Positions 4,486 through 5,404 of a stretch of DNA of 5,404 nucleotides are shown here, one piece after another. Under the pieces are notes generated by a model that saw only the letters and a program-made list of their open reading frames with translations, did not search any database and was not told the DNA's origin. The position numbers were made by a program, and so were the translations under genes. This DNA is from an uncultured Eubacterium sp. GTDB lineage: Bacteria; Bacillota; Clostridia; Peptostreptococcales; Anaerovoracaceae. Location: contig CAJJPZ010000149.1 of NCBI GenBank assembly GCA_905193765.1, positions 1 through 5,404 on the forward strand, in the 5' to 3' direction. Position 1 is the stretch's first letter. Every line of letters starts with the position of its first letter.

Positions 4486-5404
4486 ATGAGCGATAGTGTA
4501 ATGACTGCGCCAAACAATGCATTAGCGGCAAAACAGGCGCAGGAAAAATCATACCGTAAAAAAGGTATTTTTATCGCATTGATGTCAGGTTTTCTGTATG
4601 GTGGCTATACAGCATTCATGACACAGGGCATGGCAACTGGTGTATGGGTAGACTATTATGGTGGAACAGGAGTGGCAGCAGGACTTTCTGCATTCGCACT
4701 TGTTTACACACTGTCTGCAGTAGGTGCAGCAGTAAATGATATCTGCTCCGCAGTATGGACCCTGATCTATGCAGCGATCATCGGTAGACTGGGTGACTTT
4801 GCAAGATCCATAAACACGAAGCCGGGAAGGATCCTGATTTTAGCAGCGATCATCGGTGGTCCGTTAGCTTCCACAGCTTATGTAATCGGTCTGCAGATGG
4901 CGGGCTCCATCATAGTTCCGATCGCAGCTCTGAACGCAGCTATCGGTGCTATCATTGGAAGGATAATTTACAAGCAGAAGCTCAGCGGCGGCATGGTAGC
5001 AGGTATCGTGATCTGCTTCGCGGCAGCTGTAATCATCGGTCTGTTCGGATATGGTATTCCGGAAGGCGGACTTGCAGGTATCTTCGGAAACATGAGCGGT
5101 GAAGCGGTTATTGGTATCATCGCAGCATTCTGTGCAGCATTAGGCTGGGGTATCGAAGGTGCTGTAGGCGGATATGCATGCTGCATGGTCGATACAGAAG
5201 TTGCTATCTGTATCCGTCAGTGCACATCCGGTATCGTAAACGCTGTTATCCTGTGCTCCCTGCTGTCATTGATGGGTGGAGACGGAATCGGTTCCGGACT
5301 GGCTCTGGTAGGACATGCTCTGGCTGACGGACCATCGATCTGGATGTTCTTTATCGGTGGTGTATTCGCATCATGGTCCTTCAAGTTCTGGTACAAGGGT
5401 GCTT
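4486..5404 (+). CDS. DMT/EamA-like multi-spanning membrane transporter, 3' end missing
   Basis: An open frame runs from ATG 4486 to the window edge (306 codons, no stop). After a polar N-terminus (about 1-20, ending SYRKKG) come about eight hydrophobic segments: roughly 22-44, 60-80, 85-103, 112-137, 140-162, 168-189, 203-230 and 243-262, with a ninth beginning near 285. The region GGPLASTAYVIGLQMAGS, then IIVPIAALNAAIGAIIGR and the following IIYKQKLSGGMVAGIVICF, has the layout of the end of an EamA repeat of the drug/metabolite transporter superfamily. The first half seems complete and the second partial, so a 10-helix protein of about 330-350 residues is expected. Substrate import or product export for the microcompartment pathway is inferred from context. 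It does not resemble EutH or PduF. Isoleucine is mostly ATC (about 28 of 37), unlike the upstream genes, which suggests strong expression. Confidence 0.82.
   Translation, partial: MSDSVMTAPNNALAAKQAQEKSYRKKGIFIALMSGFLYGGYTAFMTQGMATGVWVDYYGGTGVAAGLSAFALVYTLSAVGAAVNDICSAVWTLIYAAIIGRLGDFARSINTKPGRILILAAIIGGPLASTAYVIGLQMAGSIIVPIAALNAAIGAIIGRIIYKQKLSGGMVAGIVICFAAAVIIGLFGYGIPEGGLAGIFGNMSGEAVIGIIAAFCAALGWGIEGAVGGYACCMVDTEVAICIRQCTSGIVNAVILCSLLSLMGGDGIGSGLALVGHALADGPSIWMFFIGGVFASWSFKFWYKGA

Overview
The window looks like a chromosomal segment from a Gram-positive anaerobe of the class Clostridia, most likely a Lachnospiraceae-type gut bacterium. The reasons are strong purine-rich Shine-Dalgarno sites (AGGAGG type), mixed AGA/AGG/CGT arginine codons, coding DNA of medium GC beside a very AT-rich intergenic region, and best recalled matches to families common in Clostridia. 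This is inference from style, not a taxonomic assignment. All supported genes lie on the + strand.

Layout. (1) Bases 1-2320 carry three genes of poorly characterised families: the 3' part of a tetratricopeptide-repeat (TPR) protein, a DUF4037 protein with a clear nucleotidyltransferase active-site motif, and a DUF4125 protein. The first two overlap by 4 bp. The third follows after a 105-bp gap. (2) Bases 2349-4142 carry a BmrR/TipA-type MerR regulator, an EutS/PduU-type microcompartment shell protein and an EutP/PduV-type GTPase, closely spaced and ending at a strong intrinsic terminator (4205-4247). (3) Bases 4143-4485 are non-coding: the terminator, an AT-rich stretch with a perfect 15-bp palindrome, and a promoter whose -35 and -10 boxes are 20 bp apart with an inverted repeat near the middle of the spacer, which is the hallmark of MerR-controlled promoters. 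(4) From 4486 to the window edge is a multi-spanning membrane protein resembling DMT/EamA transporters, cut off at its 3' end.

Working model (inference). This is the leading, regulatory edge of a bacterial microcompartment catabolic locus. The MerR protein would sense the substrate or an intermediate through its GyrI-like C-terminal domain and untwist the long-spacer promoter at 4394-4425. That would switch on the transporter gene and whatever enzymes and further shell genes follow it. The shell protein and GTPase sit in the regulator's own transcription unit. The substrate (ethanolamine, choline, 1,2-propanediol, a deoxysugar or other) cannot be decided, because no signature enzyme lies in the window. 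The nucleotidyltransferase/DUF4125/TPR trio upstream is the least understood part and the best candidate for an undescribed function tied to the compartment.
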